In this document: piece by piece, positions 34,694 to 43,517 of the stretch
How the letters are laid out: each line of letters begins with the position of its first letter
Position numbering within the stretch: the first letter of the stretch is position 1
Assembly: GCF_002890895.1 (NCBI RefSeq)
Contig: NZ_POUL01000007.1
Coordinates: forward strand, 62,001 to 126,000
Direction: 5' to 3'
From: Stutzerimonas stutzeri
Lineage (GTDB): Bacteria > Pseudomonadota > Gammaproteobacteria > Pseudomonadales > Pseudomonadaceae
Length of the DNA: 64,000 nucleotides
Translations under genes and position numbers: made by a program
Notes under the pieces: generated by a model
Seen by the model: the letters and a program-made list of their open reading frames with translations, nothing else
The model's database searches: none
What the model was told of the DNA's origin: nothing

Positions 34694-35392
34694 TCAGGCT
34701 TCCGCCCTGATGTGCTCGCCCAGCGTGTCCATGCATGAATCAAGGCGCTGCTGGCAGCCGATATCGGCTTCGGCCTGCGCCGTGATCACACGGCACTCGC
34801 CGAGCGCCAGCTTTTCATCCGGGATCAGACGCCAGGCCGCCGCACGCTCGGGTGCCAACTCCTTGATCCGGGTGCATTCCTCGGGGTTGAGCAAGATGCG
34901 CACGTCTTCCTGATCACCCGGCATGGCCGCCAGGGCTTCCTCAGCCAGGGTCAGCAACTGCGTCGGATGCAGGGTCAGTTCACAGCGGATCACCTGCTTG
35001 GAAACCTTCTGCACCAGCTCCAGCAGTTGCTCGCGACGCGCCTGTTCAAATTCCTGCCGGAAGTGCTCAAAGCGCTCGACCAGTTCATCCAGCGGCCGGG
35101 CCGCTTCGTCGAATGCGCGACGTCCCATGACCCGCCCTTCTTCACGACCGATCGCCTTGCCGTCCTCGACACCGCGCTCAAAACCTTCGCGGTGACCGGC
35201 CTCACGACCCTGCTCCAGGCCCTGTTCGTAGCCCTTGTCGATGCCTTCCTGAAAGCCATCGGCAACGGCGCGCTGCAGCGCCGCCGGGTCACCGGCCACG
35301 CTGTCGGCCAGTTCAGAGGCGGTGCGCACGCGAGGCGGGAAGCGGAACGGCCGCCAGGAGCGGCCTTCACCCTTGATGATCTTGATGCTCAT
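34694..35392 (-). CDS. fliH: Flagellar assembly protein FliH
   Basis: This 232-aa negative regulator and dynamic linker of FliI has the typical Gly/Glu repeat (GYEQGLEQGREAGHREGFER) and the C-terminal V-ATPase-E-like domain (VQKVSKQVIRCELTLHPTQL). Position and length are canonical between fliG and fliI. Confidence 0.95.
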   Translation of the reverse strand: MSIKIIKGEGRSWRPFRFPPRVRTASELADSVAGDPAALQRAVADGFQEGIDKGYEQGLEQGREAGHREGFERGVEDGKAIGREEGRVMGRRAFDEAARPLDELVERFEHFRQEFEQARREQLLELVQKVSKQVIRCELTLHPTQLLTLAEEALAAMPGDQEDVRILLNPEECTRIKELAPERAAAWRLIPDEKLALGECRVITAQAEADIGCQQRLDSCMDTLGEHIRAEA

Positions 35393-35398
35393 CGGCGC

Positions 35399-36466
35399 TT
35401 ACTCGACGGTCTGTTCGCGAAACAGCTGAACCTGCAGGTCGCCTTCGTTGGACATGTCCCGAACCACGGCCATGATGTCCTTGCGCACCTGCTCCACCCG
35501 CGACAGCGGCACTGGGCCCTGGCGACGGTTGATCGACTCCATCTGCTGAGCCTGGCGCTTGGGCAGCGCACCCTGGATGGCATTGACCAGCGCCGGCTCG
35601 GCGCCCTTGAGCGCAACCACCCACTCTTCCAGCGGGATCACTTCGAGCAGGGTCTGCAGCACGTCCTGGTTCTGCCGCGAGAGGATGAAGAAGTCGTACA
35701 TTTCATCTTCGATCTTGCCGACCAGTTCTTCGTTGTGCGCGCGCAGCAGTTCGAACATCTGGTCTCGATTGCCCTTGAACCGGTTCATGATGTCTGCGGC
35801 CTGCTTCACGCCCCGCACCTGCGAACCCTGGTTCGTGAGCACTTGCAGACTGCGATCGATGAGCTGCTCCAGCTCGGCGATCACGTCGCTGTTGACCTCG
35901 CTCAGGTTGGCGATGCGGTACAACAGCTCGTCCTGACGCTCGGCCGGCATGCACTCGAGCACGTCGGTGGCCATCCCAGGCGGCAGGAAAGCGAGGAACA
36001 CCGCCTGCATCTGCGCGTGCTCCTTGGCAATCAGCGCGGCGAACTGCTTGGGGTCCAGCCACTCCATCTTCGCCATCTTGGCGCGAATTTCTTCGCCATA
36101 GATGGAGTCGAGCAGCGAACGGGTGATGTCGCCACCCAACGCCTTGCCGAGCATGCCGGACAGGTAGGTGCGCGACGCACCCTTGATGCTGCTCTGCTCC
36201 TTGTAGTCATCGAAGAACCGGCTGATCACATCGGAGACCATCGGTTGCTTGACGTTGGACAGACGCGCCATCGCCTGGCTGATGCTGATGATTTCCTCGC
36301 GGGAGAAGTTGCGCAGGATGCCGGCCGAAATGTCATCGCCCATGCTCAGCATGAGGATGGCCGCCTGGTCCAGCGAACTCACCGAGCGCAACTGCACCGG
36401 GCGCGCCTTGATTTCCTTGCTCGAGCCGGTCGCCGACTCAGCTGGCTGGGTTGAGTTCTCTTTCAT
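35399..36466 (-). CDS. fliG: Flagellar motor switch protein FliG
   Basis: This 355-aa rotor protein has an N-terminal domain (LDQAAILMLSMGDDISAGIL), a middle ARM domain and a C-terminal torque domain (MYDFFILSRQNQDVLQTLLE). The family's charged stator-facing helix can be seen near SLQ-type residues around 280-310. It starts inside the fliF end (29-nt overlap), indicating tight coupling. Confidence 0.95.
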   Translation of the reverse strand: MKENSTQPAESATGSSKEIKARPVQLRSVSSLDQAAILMLSMGDDISAGILRNFSREEIISISQAMARLSNVKQPMVSDVISRFFDDYKEQSSIKGASRTYLSGMLGKALGGDITRSLLDSIYGEEIRAKMAKMEWLDPKQFAALIAKEHAQMQAVFLAFLPPGMATDVLECMPAERQDELLYRIANLSEVNSDVIAELEQLIDRSLQVLTNQGSQVRGVKQAADIMNRFKGNRDQMFELLRAHNEELVGKIEDEMYDFFILSRQNQDVLQTLLEVIPLEEWVVALKGAEPALVNAIQGALPKRQAQQMESINRRQGPVPLSRVEQVRKDIMAVVRDMSNEGDLQVQLFREQTVE

Positions 36467-38117
36467 TGCGGCCTATCCAATGCTTGATGACTTCCGAAAC
36501 GCGCTCCGGGTCGTTCTTGGCAAGCATCTGCAGATGCTCGATCTGTAGCTCCAGCCCCGAACCGGGCGCTGGCAGGCGAATTTCCGAGAGCGGATTGAGT
36601 TCGCCGAATACGTGTATGCCGTCGCCACTGGGTCGCGGGCTGGCCAGTGCTGCGCGCGTTTCCGCCTCGATCGGCAGCGGACCCGGCATCCCCGTCAGGG
36701 TGCCTTCCAGGGCCACCGGATCGGTCTCAACTGGCGCGCTGCGCTGGGTCAGGCTGCGCACTGCCGGGCGCACCACAATCAGCAACAGCAGCAGCGCGAT
36801 CAGGCCGGCAACGCCCAGCTTGGCCAAAGCATGCACCTGGCTGTTTTCCCACCAGGGCACCTCATCAAGCGTGGTTTCCACACTGGCGAAGGGCAGCACG
36901 CTCAAGGTCAGCAGGTCGCCACGCGCCTGCTTGAAGCCAACCGCGCTGCGCACCATCGCCTCGAGTTCGGCGCGGGCCTCGTCGCCCCAGCCACCTTCTG
37001 GCGCGGCGGCGGCGTTGAGCACCACCGCGACGCTCTGCTGGCGCAGGGTGAAACCGGCATGCTTCACATGGATCACGCTCTGGTCGTAGTCCAGTTGACG
37101 GGTGGATTCCTCGCGCAGGGAGGTCGCACCCTTGGTTTCGCCCTTGACCGGCTTGGGCTCCTCGCCTTCCTTTGGCGGCGCGACAGGCCGGTTGGCCAGC
37201 GAGCCGGGCACACCGAGCGCCAGCTGATCGAGCGCGCTTTCGTTACTCAGCACCTCGCGACGCAGCCGCGGGGTTTCGCCATAGGACTGCAGCGTCTCTT
37301 CCTTCTGGCTGAAATCGATATCGGCCGCGACGCTGATGCGGTAGTTGCCACTGCCCAGTACCGGCGCCAGCACTTCTTCGATATTGGCCACCGCCTTCTG
37401 CTGATAGTCCTCCACGGCGCCCCAGTTCTGTGCCGGGCCACCGCCGACATTCAAGCCGCGCGACAGCAGGGCGCCGTATTGATCGACCACGCCAACATCT
37501 TCGGGCTTGAGGTTGGGCACGCTGCCGGCCACCAGATTGATGATCGCACTGACCTGATCGGCGCCCAGCTTGTAGCCGGGCTCCAGCTGCAGCATCACCG
37601 ACGCCGTGCTCGGCGCACGCTTGCTGACCACGAAGGAGCTGTTCTCCTCCTGCGCCAGGTGCACACGGGCATGCTGAATGCCTTTGAGCGACATCACCGT
37701 GCGCGCCAGCTCGCCTTCGAGGCTGCGCTTGAGCCGCACGTCCTGGACGAACTGGCTGGTGCCCAACGGCTCTTCCTTGTCGAACAGCTCGTAGCCGGCC
37801 GGCAGGGCAACTTTCACGCCCTTGGCGGCAAGCAGCATGCGCGCCCGGGACAGCTGATCCTCGCGCACCAGAATCTGGCCACTCTGGGGATGGATGCGGT
37901 ATTGCACAGCCTCGGCATCGAGCACCTGCATCACCTCGGCGACCGGAAAGGCCTCTCCGGCGCCATGCAGCGGACGGAACGAACCGTTATCGCGCCACAG
38001 GTAGAAGGCCACGGCGACTGCCAGCGCGGCGGCAATTACTGCCATGCCGGCGAGCGTTACCCGCGGGTCGAGTTGGAGGCCGCCGGCGGGCAGTTTGCTT
38101 TTGATTTTCTGCAGCAC
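36438..38117 (-). CDS. fliF: Flagellar MS-ring protein FliF
   Basis: This 559-aa ring protein has TM1 (VTLAGMAVIAAALAVAVAFY), two ring-building motifs (LAAKGVKVALPAGYELFDKE; SASVMLQLEPGYKLGADQ-like region), TM2 (AKLGVAGLIALLLLLIVVRP) and a C-terminal FliG-binding tail. It begins with GTG at 38117, 20 nt after fliE. Length is normal. Confidence 0.95.
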   Translation of the reverse strand: MLQKIKSKLPAGGLQLDPRVTLAGMAVIAAALAVAVAFYLWRDNGSFRPLHGAGEAFPVAEVMQVLDAEAVQYRIHPQSGQILVREDQLSRARMLLAAKGVKVALPAGYELFDKEEPLGTSQFVQDVRLKRSLEGELARTVMSLKGIQHARVHLAQEENSSFVVSKRAPSTASVMLQLEPGYKLGADQVSAIINLVAGSVPNLKPEDVGVVDQYGALLSRGLNVGGGPAQNWGAVEDYQQKAVANIEEVLAPVLGSGNYRISVAADIDFSQKEETLQSYGETPRLRREVLSNESALDQLALGVPGSLANRPVAPPKEGEEPKPVKGETKGATSLREESTRQLDYDQSVIHVKHAGFTLRQQSVAVVLNAAAAPEGGWGDEARAELEAMVRSAVGFKQARGDLLTLSVLPFASVETTLDEVPWWENSQVHALAKLGVAGLIALLLLLIVVRPAVRSLTQRSAPVETDPVALEGTLTGMPGPLPIEAETRAALASPRPSGDGIHVFGELNPLSEIRLPAPGSGLELQIEHLQMLAKNDPERVSEVIKHWIGRNERELNPAS

Positions 38118-38137
38118 GTCTTAGCTCTCACGCCGGG

Positions 38138-38458
38138 TCAAAGCGGCGTTCTCATGACGTCGTCAAACGCCGTGGTCAGTTTGTTGCGCACCTGCAGCAA
38201 CGCGGAAAACGACACGCTGGCCTTCTGGCTGTCGATCATGGCGCCCACCAGATCGTCGCTCTTGCCGCTGTCCACCGCGGCCATGGCAGCGCCAGCCTGA
38301 TGTTGCTGCGCATCGACCGAACGCATCGCCGCCATGAACATCCCGCCCGCATCGGGCGCCGCCTGGTCAGCCGGTTTGATGGTCGTGCCACTGGCGACAT
38401 CCTGAAGCTGCTGCATCCGGCCCAGCAGATCCTGCTGCACCTGAGTGATTGAACTCAT
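38138..38458 (-). CDS. fliE: Flagellar hook-basal body protein FliE
   Basis: This 106-aa MS-ring/rod junction protein has the FliE C-terminal pattern [29 protein letters not shown]. It is separated from lafK by only 22 nt, so lafK and fliEFGHIJ are probably one transcript. Confidence 0.93.
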   Translation of the reverse strand: MSSITQVQQDLLGRMQQLQDVASGTTIKPADQAAPDAGGMFMAAMRSVDAQQHQAGAAMAAVDSGKSDDLVGAMIDSQKASVSFSALLQVRNKLTTAFDDVMRTPL

Positions 38459-38480
38459 CGCTGGCTCTCCCTTGTAAAAC

Positions 38481-39866
38481 TCAGAAATTCAGCTCGATGC
38501 CCTGCTCGCGCATGGCATTGAGGCGGTAGCGCAAGGCGCGTGAGGTCATGCCGAGGCTGGCCGCCGCCTTGGTCTTGTGCCCATCGAACTTGCGGATGGT
38601 GTCGATCACGTGCTGGTACTCGGCCCACTTGCCGCTGGCGCGCAGGGCGGCTTTGCCGGACTCGACCGCGGGCAGCGGCAGCCGCTCGCTGCGCACTTCG
38701 GCTTGAGGCGGTGCGGCCAGCCCGAGATCCTGCGGCTGGATGAACAGGCCATTGCGCAACACCAGAGCGCGTTGCACGGTGTTTTCCAGCTCGCGGGCAT
38801 TGCCCGGCCAGTCGTGCTGCAGCAAGGCGCGGCAGGCATCGCTGGTGAACAGTTCTTCGTCGGCTTCCTGCGGCGCGTACTTGGCCACGAAGCGGCGAGC
38901 CAGCGGCAGCACGTCTTCCTTGCGCTCACGCAGCGGGCAGATGTGCAGCGGCAGCACGTCGAGACGGAACATCAGGTCGGCGCGGAAACGCCCTTGCGCC
39001 ACTTCCGCCTGCAGATCGCGGTTGGTCGCGGCGATGATGCGTACGTTGAGTTCGATTTCCTTGCGCCCGCCGAGGCGCTCCACGCGCTGCTCCTGCAGAA
39101 CGCGAAGCAGCTTCGCTTGCAGCCCCAGCGGTAACTCACCGATTTCATCGAGCAACAAGGTGCCGCCGTTGGCCAGCTCGAATTTGCCTGGCTGGGCCGT
39201 CACTGCACCGGTAAAGGCGCCCTTTTCATGGCCGAACAGAATCGATTCGAGCATCTGTTCAGGGATAGCGGCGCAGTTCACCGCGATGAAAGGCGCATCG
39301 GCGCTGGCCGAGAAACGATGGATGTAACGCGCCATTAGCTCCTTGCCAGTGCCGGTTTCACCGGTGATCAGGATCGGCGCTCGGGTCAGCGATACACGCT
39401 GCGCCATGGCGAGTAGGCGGCGGCCAGCCTGGGAACAGGAGACGAAACTTTCCTGCGCGGCGTCAGCGAATTCCTGGCGGCGCAACAACGCGCTTAATTG
39501 ACTTTCGCTGAACGGCGACAACAAGTAGTCGACACAACCCAGCTCAAGTAAAGCGGCCGCCTTTTCCTGATCGGCATACTGCACGACCGGAATAACACTG
39601 ACCGAGCGCCCACGGCGAATAAGTGAATCGATCTGCGTATATAAGGCCGGCTGCTGAATCCCGCTGATCACAACGAAAACCAGTGACGTTCCTTTCAAGG
39701 CTGCACTATCCAGATCATTTAGATCGGCATGTAGAAAGACCGCGCAACCTTCCTTCCGCAAACCTGCTTCAAGGAACTCGCAACCCGCTTGGGCGGGGTT
39801 ACCGACAATAAGGATTTTCTTGCGCGCCGGCGCTGGAGCGAATAGCTCTTCGCGGGAGTAGTTCAT
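38481..39866 (-). CDS. lafK: LafK-type sigma-54 activator of lateral flagella
   Basis: This 461-aa FleQ/FlrC/LafK-family activator would be the master regulator. Residues ~15-130 form a receiver-like domain lacking the acidic pair (ILIVGNP) and any phospho-acceptor Asp (LVFVVISG). The AAA+ core has Walker [15 protein letters not shown] and [10 protein letters not shown]; the C-terminus is a Fis-type HTH ([20 protein letters not shown]). The frame extends to 40052, but the earlier part lacks domain character; ATG 39866 is chosen and remains uncertain. It is divergent from fliM. In Vibrio and Aeromonas LafK turns on flgB-, fliM-like operons with sigma-54. Confidence 0.9.
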   Translation of the reverse strand: MNYSREELFAPAPARKKILIVGNPAQAGCEFLEAGLRKEGCAVFLHADLNDLDSAALKGTSLVFVVISGIQQPALYTQIDSLIRRGRSVSVIPVVQYADQEKAAALLELGCVDYLLSPFSESQLSALLRRQEFADAAQESFVSCSQAGRRLLAMAQRVSLTRAPILITGETGTGKELMARYIHRFSASADAPFIAVNCAAIPEQMLESILFGHEKGAFTGAVTAQPGKFELANGGTLLLDEIGELPLGLQAKLLRVLQEQRVERLGGRKEIELNVRIIAATNRDLQAEVAQGRFRADLMFRLDVLPLHICPLRERKEDVLPLARRFVAKYAPQEADEELFTSDACRALLQHDWPGNARELENTVQRALVLRNGLFIQPQDLGLAAPPQAEVRSERLPLPAVESGKAALRASGKWAEYQHVIDTIRKFDGHKTKAAASLGMTSRALRYRLNAMREQGIELNF

Positions 39867-40052
39867 TGCATGACTGACACTGTTCAATGTGACCACCTTG
39901 GCGCCGTCAGGCTTTTGCTTGAACACAACGCCGGATTCGCTGAAAAAATTATTTAAGTCTTTTGGAACTTTTGTCGCCCTGTCTGTCCAACTCGCCGTAC
40001 GAGATGGATCCGACACCGACTGTCCTCGAAACAATTGCGCGCACGCTAACAA

Positions 40053-40300
40053 GCCCGCCCGGAACCGCCCAATCAGTTCCGCTAAAATTAAATCAATTGC
40101 TCATAGCTGATCTCAAAAAAGATCAATTGATACCTATTGATTTAATCCTTCCTCGCGCCCAAGCCTAGACTGGCGGCACGCTAGAGCCATGCCCGTGACC
40201 TCAGGCATCGCAACCCCGCCCTGGCCAAACACTCTTCTGCTTATTCCCGCGCGACAGGCCCGTGCTCGCCGTGCAAGAACCAGGAAATACCGTTCACAAC
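40053..40300. promoter_or_regulatory. AT-rich lafK-fliM divergent control region
   Basis: The 40075-40150 part is strikingly AT-rich for this genome. It contains the inverted repeat TAAATCAAT (40089-40097) / ATTGATTTA (40136-40144), with the palindrome TCAATTGA (40123-40130) between. These are candidate operators or nucleoid-protein sites. I could not find a clear sigma-54 element for fliM. Confidence 0.55.
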
Positions 40301-41140
40301 ATGTCTGGCAATTCAAAAGTCCACCATGGCGTGCCCGCCCAAAGCCTGACTGTTTTGAAACCGCAGAAGCTTGGCCGGCATCATCACAAGATTCCTCAGT
40401 TCATCAAGGAAACCACCAACAAGAACCCACGCTTGATGGGCGATTACTTCTTGCGCAATTACCGGATCAGCCTCGAGCTGAGCAAGGTGGATGTGCAAGA
40501 GCCGGCAAACAAAGCGCCGGAGTGCATTTATCGATCGCCGATGGGAAAAGTTGGTTTCTCAATTGATCGGGCACTGCTTACCGAGGCACTCGAGTGCTAT
40601 TACGGCGGCACCATAGTGCCCAGTCAGGAAGCACCGCCGATCAGCACCTCCGAACAACGGATGCGTGATCGACTGGGACTTGATCTGACTTATATCTTTG
40701 CGCGTTCAATATTATCCGGCGATACGTTTGGCGAACTTGAGCGCTACGAAAACGATTACGAAGAAACAACTTGGGAATATGTTGCTGAGTTCGAATACAT
40801 CAGCCATTTGACCAATAGCCGTTCATCGATCTTCATTCATCTGGACACCGATCTGGTCGATGAACTGACCAGTCGCCTGGCCGGCCCGTTACCTGCTCGG
40901 CTGACAGGCAACCCGGTTGATCACATCAAACACCTGCCGGTACGGCTGGATTGCGTGGTCGCCTCGGTACAGATGCCACTGTCGCAAGTGCTTGCCCTGC
41001 AGCTCAACGACATTCTCATGGTGCGCCCGCTGGATCGTTACGAGGTGCGCATCAACCAGCAGAAGCTCTTCCGGGGGACTGTCTTCGAAGAAGACGGCGC
41101 CTTGTTCCTCACTTCACTTGAAAGCGTGAAATCCCAATGA
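40301..41140 (+). CDS. fliM: Flagellar motor switch protein FliM lacking the CheY-binding N-terminus
   Basis: This 279-aa C-ring protein is shorter than chemotactic FliM (~320-335 aa). The middle CheC-like domain (DRLGLDLTYIFARSILSGDT; WEYVAEFEYISHLTNSRSSI) and C-terminal SpoA domain (VRLDCVVASVQMPLSQVLAL) are present. The conserved N-terminal LSQ-E-I-D-x-LL peptide that binds CheY-P is absent; the protein starts MSGNSKVHHGVPAQS. GTG codons at 40262 and 40271 are alternative starts but would not add the peptide. It is the first gene of fliMNPQR-flhBA. Confidence 0.9.
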   Translation: MSGNSKVHHGVPAQSLTVLKPQKLGRHHHKIPQFIKETTNKNPRLMGDYFLRNYRISLELSKVDVQEPANKAPECIYRSPMGKVGFSIDRALLTEALECYYGGTIVPSQEAPPISTSEQRMRDRLGLDLTYIFARSILSGDTFGELERYENDYEETTWEYVAEFEYISHLTNSRSSIFIHLDTDLVDELTSRLAGPLPARLTGNPVDHIKHLPVRLDCVVASVQMPLSQVLALQLNDILMVRPLDRYEVRINQQKLFRGTVFEEDGALFLTSLESVKSQ

Positions 41141-41508
41141 CCGGTCAACTGTCCGACAACGAATTCGAGAACCTCATCAACGAGGGCGACCTGAGCCTCG
41201 ACGGCACCGATGAGCCGGCCGCTGCACCAGCCCCACAGCCCCAGGCACCGCGTCAGGACCTGAGCTTCTTCGGCAAGATTCCGGTCAACGTCACGCTGGA
41301 AGTGGCGTCGGCTGAAATTTCGCTGAAAGAACTGATGGAGTGCGACACCAGCAGCGTCATCGTCCTCGACAAGGTGGCCGGCGAGCCGCTGGACGTGAAG
41401 GTCAACGGCACCCTGTTCGCCAAGGCCGAGGTGGTGGTGATGAATGGCAGCTACGGCTTGCGCATCGTCGAACTGTCTGGCGTCGGTCTGGATGCGCTGA
41501 CGCAATGA
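41137..41508 (+). CDS. fliN: Flagellar motor switch protein FliN
   Basis: This 123-aa C-ring protein has an acidic/Pro-rich N-terminus and the SpoA domain (FFGKIPVNVTLEVASAEISL; VIVLDKVAGEPLDVKVNGTL; FAKAEVVVMNGSYGLRIVEL). Both its start and stop overlap neighbours by ATGA. No fliO lies between it and fliP. Confidence 0.96.
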   Translation: MTGQLSDNEFENLINEGDLSLDGTDEPAAAPAPQPQAPRQDLSFFGKIPVNVTLEVASAEISLKELMECDTSSVIVLDKVAGEPLDVKVNGTLFAKAEVVVMNGSYGLRIVELSGVGLDALTQ

Positions 41509-42260
41509 ATCTGCGTCGCGGGCTGTCGCTGCTGTGCCTGTTGCTGATCGGCCTGTTCCCGCTGGCGGCACAGGCGGCCGGCGGCGAAATCACTCTGTTC
41601 AACCTGAACGATACGGAGAACGGCCAGGAATTCAGCATCAAGCTGCAGATCCTGATCATCATGACGCTGCTGGGCTTCCTGCCGGCGATGCTGATGATGA
41701 TGACCTGCTTCACCCGCTTCATCATCGTGCTGGCCATCCTGCGCCAGGCCATCGGCCTGCAACAGAGCCCACCGAACCAGGTGCTGATCGGTATCGCGCT
41801 GATCGTCACCCTGCTGGTGATGCGCCCGGTCTGGCAGGAGATTCATAGCGCCGCCTTCGAGCCCTTCCAGAACGACGAGATCAGCCTGGAGCACGCGCTC
41901 GACGTTTCCAAGACCAGCCTGTCGGGTTTCATGCTGGCGCAGACCAACAAGACCTCGCTGGAGACCATGGTGTCGCTGGCCGGCGAGGAAGTGCCTGAGA
42001 ACCTCGACGACCTGGACTTTTCCCTGCTGCTGCCGGCGTTCGTGCTGAGCGAGCTGAAGACGGCGTTTCAGCTGGGCTTCATGATCTTCGTGCCGTTTCT
42101 GGTGATAGACCTGGTGGTCGCCAGCGTGCTGATGGCGATGGGCATGATGATGCTCTCGCCGATGATGATTTCGTTGCCGTTCAAGCTGATGGTGTTTGTG
42201 TTGGTCGATGGGTGGGCGTTGTTGATGGGGACCCTGACCACCAGTATTCAGCCGTTTTAG
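41505..42260 (+). CDS. fliP: Flagellar export gate protein FliP
   Basis: This 251-aa export-gate protein has a cleavable signal sequence (LLCLLLIGLFPLAAQA) and four hydrophobic helices; the FliP signature FLPAMLMMMTCFTRFIIVLA and MMMLSPMMISLPFKLMVFVL are intact. The start overlaps the fliN stop. The next gene, fliQ, is displaced by 982 nt of repeat DNA. Confidence 0.96.
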   Translation: MNLRRGLSLLCLLLIGLFPLAAQAAGGEITLFNLNDTENGQEFSIKLQILIIMTLLGFLPAMLMMMTCFTRFIIVLAILRQAIGLQQSPPNQVLIGIALIVTLLVMRPVWQEIHSAAFEPFQNDEISLEHALDVSKTSLSGFMLAQTNKTSLETMVSLAGEEVPENLDDLDFSLLLPAFVLSELKTAFQLGFMIFVPFLVIDLVVASVLMAMGMMMLSPMMISLPFKLMVFVLVDGWALLMGTLTTSIQPF

Positions 42261-42712
42261 GGGACGCTGAGATGAGTCATCGCTCCTCCTATGCCTCAGC
42301 GGCCGAACGATCTATCGCTTCTCGTAGCAGCGTGATGGGACGCCCAGTCTTTTCTTGCGATCAGGCGCTGGCGCAGACCTTCATGCACGACGCCGCGCTT
42401 TCCTCGGCTGGGACTACAGGTTGCGCCTTGCACGGCGCGTCACTTTTTCTTGTGTGGCCAAGAAAAAGTAACCAAAAAGAAGGCCACCCCTGCATCCGGG
42501 TTTTGCTGCGCAAAACTTCCCTCGCTCCGGCGCTGCTCCGGGGGTCGTCGCGAAGGGCCATCCCTGGCCCATCGCTCCTCGCTCGGCATCCATGCCTCGC
42601 GACCCCCTACGCAACGCCTACGCTCGGCCTCCTGAAGGGGACCCGGGAACGAGCCGTCTGGAAGTTCTTGAATGGCAACAGCAACAAAGCGCTTCAATCT
42701 TCGGCGGGCTTC

Positions 42713-42818
42713 GTAGGGTGGAAAACTGCGAAGCATTTTCCACCGCAATTGATACGTCGCTCGGTATCAAACTTCGCCTCCAAAAAGCGGTGGGTAAGCT
42801 TCGCGTTACCCACCCTAC
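42713..42818. repeat. Short inverted repeat GTAGGGTGG...CCACCCTAC
   Basis: This 106-nt unit is bounded by GTAGGGTGG and its inverse CCACCCTAC, with internal stems (ATAC...GTAT). A half copy (CGGTTTCCACCCTAC) occurs at 53412-53426, so the unit is repeated within this window. Confidence 0.7.
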
Positions 42819-43132
42819 GATCGGCCGAAACTCGCACAACCGCTTCGCTGCACGGCCCATCAAACACCACCGAATCGCCCCTTTCAGGAGGCCGAATGGA
42901 ATCGCTGCGTAGAGGGGCGAGCGGCATGGATGCCGCGAGAGCCGTGAAGGGCCATGGATGGCCCTTGCGCGGCGACCCTCGGAGCAGCGATGGAATGAGG
43001 GAAGTCGAGCGCAGCGAGACCCGGATGCAGGGGCAAGACCTTTTGGTTCCTTTTGGGGCGACTGCCAAAAGGGACTCGCCCAGCAGGGCGAAACCACTGC
43101 CTCAGCCCACATCGGCAATAGGTATCGCTCGA

Positions 43133-43157
43133 AGCCAAAGCCAAAGCCAAAGCCAAA
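43133..43157 (+). repeat. Hexanucleotide tandem repeat (AGCCAA)x4
   Basis: Four head-to-tail AGCCAA units lie just before the REP element upstream of fliQ. Such arrays can slip during replication; here it is outside coding sequence. Confidence 0.7.
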
Positions 43158-43161
43158 AAGC

Positions 43162-43187
43162 TTCGCGAGCAAGCTCGCTCCTACAAA
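43162..43187 (-). repeat. REP element upstream of fliQ
   Basis: TTCGCGAGCAAGCTCGCTCC followed by TACAAA is the inverted form of the REP unit seen at 5860, 47692 and 56736. Confidence 0.75.
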
Positions 43188-43242
43188 GATGCAGCACTGC
43201 AGCTCTGAGCTGCAAACCAGCCCTCACCTCCCAGGTGCTCCC

Positions 43243-43515
43243 ATGCTGACCCCCGATACCGCCGTCAACATCGTCTCCAACGCCATCCACGTTATCGTGC
43301 TGGTGGTCTGCGTATTGGTGGTGCCGAGCCTGCTCGGCGGCCTGCTGATCAGCATTTTCCAGGCAGCCACCCAAATCAACGAACAGATGTTGAGCTTCCT
43401 CCCCCGCCTGCTGATCACCCTCGGCATGTTGGTGTTCGCCGGGCACTGGATTCTGCGCACTTTCAGCGATCTGTTCATCGAAACATTCACCCAAGCCGGG
43501 CGGCTGGTCGGTTAG
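43243..43515 (+). CDS. fliQ: Flagellar export gate protein FliQ
   Basis: This 90-aa protein has two helices (AIHVIVLVVCVLVVPSLLGG; LLITLGMLVFAGHWILRTFS) and the conserved LLISIFQAATQINEQMLSFL. AGGTG precedes the ATG at 43243 by seven bases. It is cut off from fliP by a 982-nt repeat region, so transcript read-through or a promoter inside the repeat is needed. Confidence 0.95.
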   Translation: MLTPDTAVNIVSNAIHVIVLVVCVLVVPSLLGGLLISIFQAATQINEQMLSFLPRLLITLGMLVFAGHWILRTFSDLFIETFTQAGRLVG

Positions 43516-43517
43516 CC

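Larger units (their letters stand above)
42261..43242. repeat. About 1 kb of nested inverted-repeat DNA between fliP and fliQ
   Basis: No gene is visible. Outer arms are an imperfect inverted repeat: CCTGCATCCGGGTTT near 42489 matches CCCGGATGCAGG near 43020-43031, and CGGCCTCCTGAAGGGG (42625-42640) matches CCCCTTTCAGGAGGCCG (42878-42894). Within it lies a second element GTAGGGTGG...CCACCCTAC (42713-42818). A hairpin ACTTTTTCTT/AAGAAAAAGT (42442-42469) lies at the left, four AGCCAA units (43133-43157) and a REP unit (43162-43187) at the right. Such repeats recur in Pseudomonas intergenic DNA; open frames here are arginine/serine-rich shadows. Confidence 0.8.

Noticed and set aside
34967..36454. 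A 495-residue plus-strand open frame antisense to fliG/fliH
   Set aside because: Composition (His/Leu/Arg-rich without domain features) is that of a GC-rich shadow; fliG and fliH are unmistakable.
36612..38300. A 562-residue plus-strand open frame antisense to fliF
   Set aside because: Shadow frame; fliF on the minus strand has TM segments and ring motifs.
40145..40300. A sigma-54 promoter for fliM
   Set aside because: GGCACG occurs near 40174, but the GC of the -12 element is off by one base, so the spacing is wrong.
43133..43157. CRISPR or phase-variable repeat
   Set aside because: Four AGCCAA units are a simple tandem repeat outside any gene; no spacers.
42261..43242. Short coding frames in the fliP-fliQ gap
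   Set aside because: Translations in all frames are Arg/Ser/Pro-rich and follow the inverted-repeat arms; no RBS or family match, so treated as repeat DNA rather than genes.
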